A stretch of 64,000 nt of DNA from Lyophyllum atratum (lineage: Eukaryota > Basidiomycota > Agaricomycetes > Agaricales > Lyophyllaceae). The stretch covers positions 124,001 to 188,000 of the forward strand of contig JACGCN010000043.1 of NCBI GenBank assembly GCA_014905825.1. Direction: 5' to 3'. The notes beneath the pieces are model-generated. The model saw only the letters and a program-made list of their open reading frames with translations. It made no database searches and was not told where the DNA came from. Shown piece by piece: positions 34,447-44,249 of this stretch. The translations under genes and the position numbers were made by a program. Numbering within the stretch: position 1 is the stretch's first letter; each line of letters opens with the position of its first letter.

Positions 34447-36265
34447 ATACCTCCGCCACAACCTTTGGGAGCATCCTTCTACGCTCTCGAAGTCAGCCGC
34501 CGATTGGACCGAAAGCGCTGTACCCTTACCCTCAATTCCAGACTCTGAACTTAACAACCCAGTGGTCTCGAGCACTATCGCTGCCAACCCCGATCTTTTT
34601 AACATCGTAACTCCTATTAATGTCGACGTGTTCGAATCTATGCTCTCCGACCACCCTAATCAACCGTTCGTCGCTTCCATATGCAAAGGTCTTCGCGAAG
34701 GGTTCTGGCCTTGGGCCGACACCCATTGGGGGGAATACCCTGACACATACGACGCAACATTTGGGTCACCATCTGACCCGGAGGAGGCTCAATTCCTGCG
34801 AGATCAGCGAGACACTGAAATCCAGAAAGGTCGCTTCTCCAACGCCTTCGGGCGTGACCTCCTCCCTGGCATGTATAGCATGCCGATACACGCTATTCCC
34901 AAACCACACACCGACGCGTTCAGGATGATAACCGATCAATCCGCGGGTACTTACTCCCTTAACTCAATGATCCAGCGGGAGGACATATCCGGTTATCCTC
35001 TCGACGACATGTCGTTACTGGGGAACATGCTCCTATTCCTTCGCAAGGCTATAGGGAAGGACGCGGATCTCATCCTATTCAAATCCGACGTCGCGGAGGC
35101 GTATCGCCATATGCCTATGTCCCCATACTGGGCTATCAAACAAGTTAACACGATCGACGGTTTTCGCCACATTGATCGCTGCAACGCTTTCGGGGGTAGA
35201 GCTGCCCAAGCAATCTGGATTTCTTTCATGTCGCTTGTCATTTGGATTGCTAAGTACGTTCGTTCGGAACACCTGCTCCTCATTTATTCCGACGATGCGT
35301 TTGGGCCGTGCCTGTCGCACGACTACTCTTTCTATCCCCCATACCGAAAGTCCTTGCCTACCAGCCAGGCAAATTTCCTGGTTCTCCTTGACGACCTCGG
35401 TATCCCTCACAGCGAGAGGAAACAGGTCGCTGGGGCCCCCATTGTCATCATTGGCATCGAGGTCGACCCCAATGAAATGACGCTCACGTTGCCGGCGGCT
35501 AGTAAAACCGAGCTGATCGCCAAGATCACTCGTTTCTGCGCCACAACTGGCGCCTCTGGCAGCTCTAGATTCTCTCTCCGCGAGTGGCAGGGTCTAGGCG
35601 GCCATCTCAACTGGGCATTTAATGTCTTCCCCCTCCTGCGTCCGTGTATTTGCGAGTTATACTCGAAGATCGCAGGAAAAGATTCCCCAAACGCTCGCAT
35701 CTGGGTAAATTCCGATGTACGCAGGGAATTGCTCTGGGCTAAGGACCACCTTGTCAACGCAACGGGCGTGAGGCTCGTCCGTTCGTTAGATTGGTCTTTC
35801 CCCTCCGCAGATGCAGTCTTGTACTGTGACGCCTCTTTAGACGGATTTGGTTTCTATCACCCACTGACGCATGCAGGTTTCTTTGGGTCGATTCCAACCT
35901 GGGCCCCATCAAACCTCATCTTCTACTACGAGGCCCTCTGCGTGTTATACGCTCTTCACCACGCGACAACCCTGCCGATCCCATCCTCGGCCAAAATCAT
36001 CATTTTCACCGATAATAAGAACACAGTCGACATCTTCTCCTCGTTGCATGCCCTGCCCATTTATAACAGCCTTCTTAGGTCGGCGTGCGACATCCTCATC
36101 CGCACTGACCACCAGCTCCGGGTTCTTCACGTCCCCGGAAAGGAGAACGGCGTCGCCGACGCTCTATCCCGAAACCTCTTCCACGTCGCTAAGCAAATGG
36201 ATCCCCTCCTGACTATTCAGGTTTTTCAACCCCCCGAGAGGTTACTGGGGGCGTCCGAAAAATGA
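32999..36265 (+). CDS. YR retrotransposon ORF2, reverse transcriptase and RNase H
   Basis: Copies element RNA into DNA. The recognisable enzyme lies in the second half: RT with HAIPKPHTDAFRMITDQSAG, FKSDVAEAYRHMPMS and the catalytic box LLLIYSDDAFGP (about residue 762), then RNase H with LYCDASLDGFGFY, FYYEALCVLYALH and IIFTDNKNTVDIF, ending HVPGKENGVADALSRNLF. The frame is open without a stop from ATG 32999, through all of ORF1, to TGA 36263-36265. The upstream 480 codons have no recognised domain and contain three LLDRL repeats. The protein may start at 32999, or arise by +1 frameshift or an internal start near 34450. Confidence 0.9.
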   Translation: MESPQLVVSPSLLDRLEPLAPMQDPLPPELPSQDRVSEIPLQSRLSCPTVPLLDRLTHKVPASHHHPTLLDRLSHPNQPELPRETWNSNSTSLNRSKESSMTSGWRKLKKGTPPSRSSKFSAQHQGTSWRKSSPSRSTYLPLTTFTESSNHPYDGELEPVPHLPVQQQGRTLQTIRGTHLKDRMGRISRNSSTKQRNDPWAESGLPLPLKAPTGKGRGGNSPPLTCHGSKRRLSLSRSSDHNAKSRRVSSLDSPRTRNSLSATSCQAAPPLLASQNGMPSSEEPQLTYTLSSPLSIQSSLLRRSLAAWEILKSGSPGLNQPRRSSPHRIGLSHGASRSRPMSTRSKNVQLNLTRGRSTSKACSPPSKSFTTDALSFTTSLPGTLSPVVSRISSPTLTSSPTSGLRSAPPWDGSSDRTEAKKVPLDRAVLGTRSVTGSTQPISPASVRQENVASSTNVGSAGQRSMGLISASRKEAERSALRPKYLRHNLWEHPSTLSKSAADWTESAVPLPSIPDSELNNPVVSSTIAANPDLFNIVTPINVDVFESMLSDHPNQPFVASICKGLREGFWPWADTHWGEYPDTYDATFGSPSDPEEAQFLRDQRDTEIQKGRFSNAFGRDLLPGMYSMPIHAIPKPHTDAFRMITDQSAGTYSLNSMIQREDISGYPLDDMSLLGNMLLFLRKAIGKDADLILFKSDVAEAYRHMPMSPYWAIKQVNTIDGFRHIDRCNAFGGRAAQAIWISFMSLVIWIAKYVRSEHLLLIYSDDAFGPCLSHDYSFYPPYRKSLPTSQANFLVLLDDLGIPHSERKQVAGAPIVIIGIEVDPNEMTLTLPAASKTELIAKITRFCATTGASGSSRFSLREWQGLGGHLNWAFNVFPLLRPCICELYSKIAGKDSPNARIWVNSDVRRELLWAKDHLVNATGVRLVRSLDWSFPSADAVLYCDASLDGFGFYHPLTHAGFFGSIPTWAPSNLIFYYEALCVLYALHHATTLPIPSSAKIIIFTDNKNTVDIFSSLHALPIYNSLLRSACDILIRTDHQLRVLHVPGKENGVADALSRNLFHVAKQMDPLLTIQVFQPPERLLGASEK

Positions 36266-37290
36266 TCCCTTACCCCGTACGATCCAGGCAGCCTGTCCGT
36301 CCTGTCTGGAGTCGGGAGCACCTCATTCGAGCGCGCGCGATTGCCCTCGGACAAGCTATCGACTCTTCTACTGAAAACTCTTACAACTCTGCACTCAACT
36401 CATACCTGAATTTCGTTCGCAACCATGATCTTCCGGTCGAACCGACCGTTGATACTTTCAGTTACTACGCCGCCTATATGTCCGAATTCGTTCGGCCCAG
36501 CTCTGTCAGTTCTTACCTCTCAGGGATCTGCAGCCTCCTCGAGCCCTACTTCCCGAATGTGCGTGAAGTACGCAATTCACCAATCGTTCTCCGTACTATG
36601 AGGGGTTGCCGACGCGCGCGCGGGGTCCCCGTTCACCGTAAACGGGCCTTAACCGTTGAAGACCTCGATCGCATCGCTACACATTACGCTGGATCGCAGA
36701 ACCACGATGACTTATTATTCTGCGCCCAACTATTCACCGGCTTCTTCGCCTTGCTTCGTCTCGGCGAACTCACATATCCCGACGACCGCAATCTTCGTAA
36801 CCCTCGTAAGGTCGTGCGCCGCAACACACTTTCCATCTGTGACACCGAGTTCAAATTCTTCCTCCCTACACATAAAGCCGACGTCGCTTTTGAGGGGAAC
36901 ACCGTAATACTCCAGCGGCAGGACGGTCTCCACGACCCTCACCGCGCGTTCTTGGCCTATTTAGCCAGTCGCGATCGACGTTTCCCGTTCAGCTCCCCAC
37001 TCTGGCTTAGAGCCGACGGGACTGTTCCGGTGCGCCGTTATTTCATGACCCGACTTCGTCGATTTTTCGATGGAGATATCGGGGGCGCATCTATGAGAGC
37101 TGGTGGGGCAACCGCTCTCGCCTCTGATGGTGTCGCGCCCGCCATCATTCAAGGGATTGGCCGCTGGTCATCCGACGCCTATCAGGTCTACATCCGCAAG
37201 CATCCAGTCCTTTTGCAGGCACTCCTTTACGGTCGTACTCCACATGAACCTTTCTACGTTCACCGTCCTCTCTACGTTCGCCGCCCCTGA
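36262..37290 (+). CDS. YR retrotransposon ORF3, tyrosine recombinase
   Basis: Integrates circular element DNA. The 342-residue protein has an N-terminal SAM-like core-binding part (STENSYNSALNSYLNFVRNH) and a catalytic part with the first Arg in FFALLRLGELTYP, the second Arg in GGASMRAGGATALA, IGRWSSDAYQVYIRKHP with the nucleophilic Tyr, and FLAYLASRDRRFPF. The usual His of the H-x-x-R box is Ala here (ASMR). The start ATG overlaps the ORF2 stop as ATGA, suggesting termination-coupled reinitiation. Confidence 0.9.
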   Translation: MIPYPVRSRQPVRPVWSREHLIRARAIALGQAIDSSTENSYNSALNSYLNFVRNHDLPVEPTVDTFSYYAAYMSEFVRPSSVSSYLSGICSLLEPYFPNVREVRNSPIVLRTMRGCRRARGVPVHRKRALTVEDLDRIATHYAGSQNHDDLLFCAQLFTGFFALLRLGELTYPDDRNLRNPRKVVRRNTLSICDTEFKFFLPTHKADVAFEGNTVILQRQDGLHDPHRAFLAYLASRDRRFPFSSPLWLRADGTVPVRRYFMTRLRRFFDGDIGGASMRAGGATALASDGVAPAIIQGIGRWSSDAYQVYIRKHPVLLQALLYGRTPHEPFYVHRPLYVRRP

Positions 37291-37522
37291 TTCCTCATTA
37301 TATGCCCACTCTCTCTGACTTTGACCGCCACCGCCTAATTTCCTACCCACGAACTCTTTTGGTCAATCTTCGTGTTCTTAACCAGCTACGTCTCCTCCCC
37401 ACCTTTTTTACTACATAACAAACATTCTTCTTTACCTTATTACGGACAATTTTTCTTTCCCTACCGCGATCTCCTTTTCCTATCGCTCCTCACATCGTAC
37501 CTCATCTGACATTAGTATTCTA

Positions 37523-37662
37523 GCGCTACCTCGATACGAAAATGATACGGGTCGGCACACGGCTTCTCGGCTGGCTTTTTAGCCGCCGGGTTGACCGTCC
37601 CGATTTTGCTATTCCCTTCGTCCATAAGTCCGAAAGCCTGAGGACCCAAGCTGCTGGATTGG
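37523..37662 (+). repeat. Split direct repeat B1 (140 bp)
   Basis: GCGCTACCTCGATACG ... CTGCTGGATTGG, directly abutting A2. One base differs from B2 (GTCGGCACACGG against GTCGGCGCACGG). Confidence 0.94.
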
Positions 37663-38007
37663 TCGGGGTTTAAATTTCAATTTACTCTAGTCCAATGCAG
37701 CCAAAGCGGGTGCCCCGGCGGCACGGCGCGTGTTCGCGCCAACCCAAAACAGTCACACACAACACGCCGCGCGTTTTCGTGATTGTTTTAATGCGGTGAT
37801 CTATTTTTAGTCACGCGTGGGGTGGTTTCACGGACCGAGAGACTTATCTAGCCTAGAAGAGGGGCAAGGCAAGATGAGACGTCCTCAGGGATCCTCGTCT
37901 TGACTTTCCTTCGCTAGGTGAGATACAGCCGCTCTTTATCCTCAGGGATATTCGTGTTGACGATGCTTCGCTAGCTCGTCGCGCCAGGCACCGATTATTT
38001 TCGTGTC
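37663..38007 (+). repeat. Split direct repeat A2 (345 bp)
   Basis: Copy of A1, abutting B1. The B1/A2 junction corresponds to the circle junction of this element class. Confidence 0.95.
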
Positions 38008-38111
38008 CCACCCACCCGCATTCCTATCTGTATTATTTTGACATCTGGTACTAGTACACGCAAAACTGGCTGGTTGCCGTTTTGATTACTCTTTTCGTAG
38101 TGATTCTGTAC

Positions 38112-38251
38112 GCGCTACCTCGATACGAAAATGATACGGGTCGGCGCACGGCTTCTCGGCTGGCTTTTTAGCCGCCGGGTTGACCGTCCCGATTTTGCTA
38201 TTCCCTTCGTCCATAAGTCCGAAAGCCTGAGGACCCAAGCTGCTGGATTGG
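38112..38251 (+). repeat. Split direct repeat B2 (140 bp), right end of element
   Basis: Copy of B1 ending GGATTGG before unrelated sequence. It marks the right end of the element. Confidence 0.94.
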
Positions 38252-38797
38252 CTCGTCCTCAACGATCGGACACTCTCGAACTCGTCTCTCTTGGGTTATA
38301 CCTATCAAAAAGCGTCACGGGAAGAGCTTCAGAGGCGCCCGAGCATGGATCTGGAGCAATGATACTCATTCGAGACAGACTCAAAGTTGAGCGTTAAACT
38401 TGAAGCCTCCACAGGTACCAACTGCCTGATGAGCTTGCGAGACGTGAGTGTTGGCGACGAATAGTAATTTCGATGCATATTACTACTGAAACAGATTCGA
38501 TGTTCGATACGGTATCGTACAAAAATATAGTACTACAAAGCGATTTTGCAAAGCAATGACGACGAAATGCGAGGTGGGTATGCGGTGGGGTATACAAATG
38601 CTAGTGCGGCCGAAGATGATAAATATAGATAAAGGAGCCCCACGTAGGTGGAGAAAGTCAAAATGGAAGGGCGAAATGTAATGCAGGTCGGGCGTGATGG
38701 GGCATGACGGTCGACGTCAGGGGCGGTGCGATGATGATACGAGGTACAAGGTTTTGGCGGATGCGGATAGGCGTGAAAAATGCAAGGAGCGCAGCGC
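38252..38797. other. Spacer between YR retrotransposon and MYND gene
   Basis: No supportable gene. It probably includes the 3' UTR of the minus-strand MYND gene. Confidence 0.5.
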
Positions 38798-39776
38798 TTA
38801 TCCATAATAGACACTGGACAAAGACGGAACGTAAGTGATATGCTCAGGTAAGCGACGAGCACGGAGCACTAGACTCACCCTCGCGATGTCGTGGATATCG
38901 GCTGGAAGTCGGTGCGGCCCGATTCGACAAAGTGGTGGAGCACGCTGGCCCAGTCCTCCCGGGTGTCCCAGGAGATCTTGCTCGGCGGGTCGACCTCGAC
39001 GGGCATGACCTGCGAGACGCCGTTGCACTGGATTATGATCACGAGGGTGCCGATGCCGCCGTTGTGACGACACCGTTCCTCGCGTCGCTGGATATCGGAG
39101 ATAACGAGGGGATCCCGGATGTAGTTTCGAGGAACGACATGTGTGGAAGCCACCGAGAAGCTGTGGAGCGGAGGATACAAAGTCAGTTATGCCTGGAAAG
39201 GATAAGGTGTGGAGGTCACGCACCGACGGTATGACTCGGAATGACGGCCGTGGTAGTTGAGCTCGATGAGGAGGGCGCTTTGGCGGACATTAGCAGGGAT
39301 ACGCTTTAGCTGTAGCGCTTGGAAGCCGGCCCACTGTAGTAGTGAGGTGTGAGCGGAAGTGAATTTCCGGAGACCCTTTGCGAGGTTCTCATCGGCGTAT
39401 GCAGCACCAGCGGACTGCTGCTTTACACTGGAGATCTGGCTGGCGGTGTGCTGGCAGATGGGCTTGTGTGAAGGCCAGTGGATCTTTTGGCAGTCTTGTG
39501 ACTATAAAAGATAAGTCAGTCGATGATATCTTTGACATAACAGAAAGCGACATACACAATACTGAGTGGTCATCTGTATAACAGGTGATGATCATGTCAG
39601 TAAGGTGACAGCGAAGGAGGTAAAAGGCAACGCACGCAACCACCACATAGTCGGAATTTGGCAGAAGGACTCTCTGCTGTCCCGCACTGGTCGCAGATGC
39701 GGTAACCCCTTTGCTTGTGCATCGACATGGGAGGGGTATTGTAGTTGGCGGCAGCGGGCTGGGCGTAGTAGGCCAT
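38798..39776 (-). CDS. MYND-type zinc-finger protein
   Basis: Small protein with an N-terminal MYND zinc finger, a protein-interaction module. It starts MAYYAQPAAANYNTPPMSMH, then RICDQCGTAESPSAKFRLC, GGC-MTTQYC and SQDCQKIHWPSHKPIC spliced over two introns, which restores the C-x2-C ... C-x2-C ... C-x3-C ... H-x3-C pattern. The rest (QWAGFQALQLKRIPANVRQS, ESYRRFSVASTHVVPRNYIR, GIGTLVIIIQCNGVSQVMPV) is a domain I do not recognise, of a type seen in many basidiomycete MYND proteins. The end is uncertain: reading through gives TGA at 38875-38877, while a GTGAGT donor there splices to VYYG and TAA at 38798-38800. Confidence 0.8.
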
Positions 39777-41499
39777 GGGTACTAGGCTGAGGGGTGTTGT
39801 GTGATACGACCGTAGAGGCGTGATGTTCTGACTCCATTGTTAAGAGGTTATATAGGAATGGAGGCGGTACGCGTGTGTGAGCGAGTGTGTAAATGGATAT
39901 GGAGTCAAACAAAAAGTGGACCGGCAAGCGCCCGACGCTTTTGTTCTGCACTCTTCCATAGTTTGTTATGGAAGGTCTATAGGCGTTGTAAGGTTTTCCA
40001 GATTCTTCCAAGACAATACGATTAGCGGATTGAAAGGGTATGAAATCCAATCACGCGGGACTCAAAGACAAAAAGCAGCGCTTAACCGGGGTTACCGCAT
40101 TCGGACACTTCATATCTGAACACAAAAGAGCCAGCCCTCTGTGTTCACAAGAAGGCTTTTCACACAAAAGAAACCTATCGGCATCATCTTAAAGGATCTT
40201 CTCTGTCAGAACACGCCCAAATCAAGGATCCTGAAAGGTCGTCGGTCGAGGTCGCTTCTCTCGAGACAAGATCGACTAAGATCGACTTCAATTTGCAAAT
40301 GTCGGATACGCCGGATATTCTCCTGAAACAGGATTCACCAATTTATGCCCTTCCATCTTCATGTTGCTTTGTTCTGGCATATGGACGCCGGCGTGGTGCA
40401 GGGCTCTTTGCGGCAACATTGCGGGACCCTGCAGGACCTGTGCGTGGTAAAATGTTGATCCTTTCCTTACATCCGAGTCGGTGATCATTGATCCATCCGT
40501 ACGGCATTTTTCACTGATGTCACATCTTCACATCCTTCACACATTCACATTTATCCACCTTGTTCGTTTATTTCTGGGCCTGACGACACTCGAGGTGCCT
40601 TTCTTTCGTCCTCAGCGGCGCCCCTCCAACGGCCTCTGCATATTCCCCAGGCTGCTGTGGTGGACCGATACGCGTCCGTGGTCGATGCGGAGCTCGTTGG
40701 CACAGATGGACATCAGTTTCTGCTCCTTTCGGCAGTGTCGTTTCTCACTGCACGCCAGCGGACACACATACTACGACGTCAACGTCGCATGCGGTGCTGC
40801 AGTAAGTCTTTGGGCGTCTACGTCACATCTTCGTGTGATAGCTGATGATTCTGGTGCCAGCCTGTGATGCCATTTCACATCGTGGACGCCTCTCATCAGC
40901 TTCGACAAAGCAGTCTTGTGGGCGTCATCAGTTATGTCTCCCAATGGTACACCTCGTTGCCGTACTAATCACATTAACGGGGTATTCAGATCCCAGAGCA
41001 TCCCTTGTTTGACCCACGCGTGTCTTGGGGGACTTGATAGCAGAGCTGCGGCACGTTTGGGAAGGGGGATGTGGATCCACGACGCGTCTGATAGCGACCG
41101 GCGGTGTTAGCGTGCTTAATTCCCATGGAGGAGGTGGCTCCAATCTAAAGCATTCCCTCCCGAATCCTGGACCCCGCAATATCTGCGACGTTGGGCGTGA
41201 TAGCCACCAGCGCCTCTCTCAGCCTTCTATCACGACACGCGTATCGGCACGCCTTTGGGACGGTTTCAGTATCGGAACAGGACTCATGTACATCACCACG
41301 CACCTTCCGCAATTCTATATTCTGGTATCCTTCGAAGATCAATTGTATCCTTCCGGTCTTTCAGGACTTGGTTCAAAATGGCGGAAAAGATCGAAGACAC
41401 TTCACGTATTCGCACGCCTCTCCCTACAATCGCGGCCTCCGCTCTCCCCACTCCATCTTTTCGATGAAGTCAAGAAAATTTAGGGGGAAATGTTATGCA
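39777..41499. other. Intergenic region, nothing supportable
   Basis: Frames at 40481-40867 and 41025-41483 (plus) are over 120 codons but show no motif and conflict with overlapping minus frames. I cannot support a gene here. Confidence 0.4.
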
Positions 41500-41596
41500 G
41501 CCCCGCTGGTGCAGCTGCAACACTCTCTTTCCACGTTGCGCTGAGGCGATGATCACTTAGCCTGGGGAAGGACTCGTTCGATTCGAGCGCGAGGCC
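41500..41596 (+). ncRNA. tRNA-like pol III unit 1
   Basis: GCCCCGC opens an acceptor-like stem (one mismatch with GCGAGGC), box-A-like TGGTGCAGCTG follows, and box-B-like GTTCGATTC ends it. TTTT lies about 25 bp downstream. The anticodon arm is not canonical. Confidence 0.55.
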
Positions 41597-41978
41597 ATTA
41601 TCTGGCTCAGAGAACCTTTTGGTTCGCTCCGACGCGTAACGGCTCGAGCTCCAGGAAGTTGGCTTGTTGTCTTTACTTGGGAGGACGGCGTCAACTACGA
41701 CCGCACTCGAGCCAGACAAGCCGCATTCCACGACTGTTGAAACACCCAGCACCTCCTGTATACCCTATTACGCCATCGCCTGACGATTCACCAATCAATA
41801 CTATCTTCATAGCTCGAATGTGCTTCTTCCAACCCTTCACAAATATTTTTTGGACGATTTGATTACATACGATCGAAGTCGCTCAGCACACAAGTCACAC
41901 GATACTGCACGACCCCTACGTCCACAAGAATACATCTTGTCTATGACCCTTGGAAATCTTGAGCGACACGATCTCTCC

Positions 41979-42071
41979 GCCCATGTGTTGTAGCGGCGGC
42001 ATACCACACATGTTACGGAAGGAAGGGACACTTGGTCTGGGGAAATGCTGGTCCGACTCAGGCGTGGGGCG
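41979..42071 (+). ncRNA. tRNA-like pol III unit 2 (most degenerate)
   Basis: Box-A-like TGTTGTAGCGG and a weak B box (GGTCCGACTC), with a 3' end GTGGGGC. TTTTT follows about 20 bp downstream. The T arm is imperfect. Confidence 0.4.
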
Positions 42072-42452
42072 ACACAAAGATTAGATCTTTTTGGTTCGTC
42101 TCCATGCGTAATCACTCGAAGTTCGAGGAGTTGGCTTATATCTTTTATCTTCAGTGCGCTCCTCCAGTCATGTCGCACTTTCGCAAGGTACTAGAGGAGA
42201 GGCCGAAAGATCATGTTACGCGGCAGCCCGTGGGTACTCCGTTGCCCCTGCGCTCGACGATATATCAGATACACTTGGGGGAAATGAACTCTTCGCGGCT
42301 CGAGATCGCCGTTAAGCCTTCCGGAACCTCGTTGAAACGATTTTATGTGATAGGCTTCGAGTGCAGCAACTCGGGGCGCCCCACCTCGTTTCAATCTCTC
42401 TCTGGCACTGCGTTCCGCGCAGTTGAGGAAAGTTAGGCGTCCATAATCAACT

Positions 42453-42549
42453 GCCCCGCTGGTGTAGTGGCAACACGCCTCATCTACGTACTATCGACAT
42501 GATGCCACAGTTAACTTGGGAGAGGCTCGTTCGATTCGAGCGTGGGGCA
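42453..42549 (+). ncRNA. tRNA-like pol III unit 3
   Basis: GCCCCGC pairs with GTGGGGC (one G-T), the D stem is GTGT/ACAC and the T arm is GCTCG-TTCGATT-CGAGC. A roughly 40-nt region replaces a normal anticodon loop, either an intron or degenerate sequence. TTTT lies downstream. Confidence 0.6.
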
Positions 42550-42935
42550 ATGGATGGGTATCCGACACCTTTTGCGTCTTCACAACGCAAGGTTCAGTGA
42601 TTGATATGCTTTGCATCAGTACACTGTACCCTCCCAGTCCGGTAGCCCTCCGACAAGATATCTCGCATTTTGCCAGCAGAGGCCGGTAGATCACGCGACA
42701 TAGCGACTCCTGGATTCCAGCCCCCGACGATCCATTGAAGAAATCAACTCTTCGTGGCTCGAAACGGCACTTCGTGCCTTTCAGCATCATCCTTTTGGAG
42801 GTTTTTGATCGGGGCAAGGTTGAAGCAACACAACATATTCATCGCACATACCGTTCCCTTCAATTAACGACATCGTCGCTTCCGGCCTACACATCCCAGG
42901 CGGACTTTACAAAGTTTGAGTAACACTATTATATA

Positions 42936-43029
42936 GCCCCGCTGGTGTAGGGGTGGTCGCACATTCCATGGCGACGACGTCGATAACTGGTCAATCCGGG
43001 GAAGGCTCGTTCGACTCGAGCCGGGGGCA
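42936..43029 (+). ncRNA. tRNA-like pol III unit 4
   Basis: GCCCCGC start, box A TGGTGTAGGGG, T arm GCTCG-TTCGACT-CGAGC. The acceptor 3' strand is only partly complementary. T-runs follow, including TTTTTT about 40 bp on. Confidence 0.5.
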
Positions 43030-43348
43030 TGGAAGGTCATGCGAAGCTTGCAAAAACGTTTTGAGTAGGTTTTTTAGATACTTCACTACTCGGGTTCGGG
43101 AAGTTGATTTGCGTCCTTTCCCTCTTAAAGCACTATGCCTATGACTGTGCTCGCCCTTACGCAGGATTTTTCGCTTTGCAGAAGACTCCACAGCGGAGGC
43201 TAACAGACCGATTAGATGGCGATTCATTGAAAAACCATTCGAAGAATCGACTCTGCGTGGCTTGAATCTACCCTTCCAGCCTTCCAAAATTCTGTAACAT
43301 CCACATCTTTTTCAGCGCTAAAAGATCTTTCGGCAGCCGTCTTTGGAT

Positions 43349-43446
43349 GGCCCGCTGGTGTAGTGACGACACGTCCCATGTCTCTGGAATTTCATCAGGT
43401 ACCACTTAGCCTGGGGAAGGGCTCATTCGACTCGAGTGCGGGGCCA
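43349..43446 (+). ncRNA. tRNA-like pol III unit 5
   Basis: Box A TGGTGTAGTGA, anticodon-stem-like TCCCA/TGGGG pairing across about 33 nt, B box ATTCGACTC. TTTT lies about 15 bp downstream. One indel breaks the acceptor stem. Confidence 0.5.
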
Positions 43447-43837
43447 ATGGCTGGTATGGATTTTGGTTCGTTCACATACTTGACTACTCAAACTTCAGGA
43501 AGTTAATTTGTATCCTTATCTCTAGAGCATGCTCGCGACGTAATGGTCGCCCTCGAGCAGGAAATCCTCGCTTTATGCAAGATTCCAACACAGGCTAGTA
43601 GATCGAGCACACGCTTGCTATTTCTCGATTTCATCAAATAACCATTTGAAGGATCGACTCTTCGTGGCCTGAATCTACGCTCTTGGCCTTTCAGAAACTC
43701 TTTTGAACGTTTACTCGAATGCTTTCAGCATACGCACTGCACGTCACACCATCCTTTTCAATCCACGAAATCCACTTCCCTCAGCCTCCACGCTGTTTTC
43801 GGTGCTGTTGCGGAAGATTCGGCAGTAATCTTTGACT

Positions 43838-43936
43838 GCCCTGCTGGTGCAACGGCAGCACGCCCTATACATGTCCCTTGGACGCGAGATGAACACTTAG
43901 CCTGGGGAAGAGCTCGTTCGACTCGAGCGCAGGGCA
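43838..43936 (+). ncRNA. tRNA-like pol III unit 6 (best folded)
   Basis: GCCCTGC/GCAGGGC acceptor pairs perfectly, D stem GTGC/GCAC, anticodon-type stem CCCTA/TGGGG enclosing 35 nt, variable AAGA, T arm GCTCG-TTCGACT-CGAGC, and TTTT about 20 bp downstream. Position 33 would not be U, so amino-acid identity cannot be assigned. Confidence 0.6.
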
Positions 43937-44249
43937 ATGTGGCACTACAGTAACCTTTTGGCTCATCTCGATGGACACAAGTTCGTCGAAGTTACAGAGG
44001 TTCATTTTCAGCCTTCCTCTCGAGCCCCAGTAGTGCCCGTTACGGACTGCTCAGACTGGATTTCGCAATCTTGCCCGTTTTGATGCAGCCCCTTGCTAAA
44101 GATTCTATTACCTCATCCTGGCGATCCATCATCGCATGAAATCATTGCAAGCCGGAAAGTCTGTGCGGGTGCCTGTCTCTACGAGATCCATATCAGGAAT
44201 GACTCATTGCTCCACGTCAGTAAGTAGTTAAAGGACATCTTGCTACAAC

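Larger units (their letters stand above)
32584..38251 (+). mobile_element. Tyrosine-recombinase (DIRS/Ngaro/PAT-type) retrotransposon with split direct repeats
   Basis: A 5.67-kb element in the order A1 - ORF1 - ORF2 - ORF3 - B1 - A2 - B2. A1 and A2 (345 bp) look identical, and B1 and B2 (140 bp) differ at one base. It encodes a gag-like protein, reverse transcriptase/RNase H and a tyrosine recombinase, and has no LTRs or aspartic protease. This is the split-direct-repeat layout of PAT- and Ngaro-type elements, which integrate by recombinase without target duplication; I see none here. All ORFs are open, so it may be competent. Confidence 0.92.
41500..44200 (+). repeat. Tandem array of six diverged 0.41-0.49-kb units, each with a tRNA-like gene
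   Basis: tRNA-like starts at 41500, 41979, 42453, 42936, 43349 and 43838 give spacings of 479, 474, 483, 413 and 489 bp. Besides the tRNA-like part, units share a downstream TTTTGGTTCG-like block, a GAAGTT-containing block and a block like GACTCTTCGTGGC. Units are strongly diverged, yet the pol III signals persist. The array ends just upstream of the first IDO gene. Confidence 0.8.

Noticed and set aside
41025..41483. 152-codon plus-strand frame before the tRNA-like array
   Set aside because: Composition looks random, no motif is present, it conflicts with a minus frame, and it runs to just before the first repeat unit.
42453..42549. Reading the tRNA-like unit as a suppressor tRNA (CTA at the anticodon place)
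   Set aside because: The triplet differs in every unit and the anticodon stem does not close around it, so no anticodon can be assigned.
41500..44200. Regular repeats considered as a CRISPR array
   Set aside because: Units are 0.4-0.5 kb with tRNA-like folds and strong divergence in a fungal genome; there are no short identical repeats.
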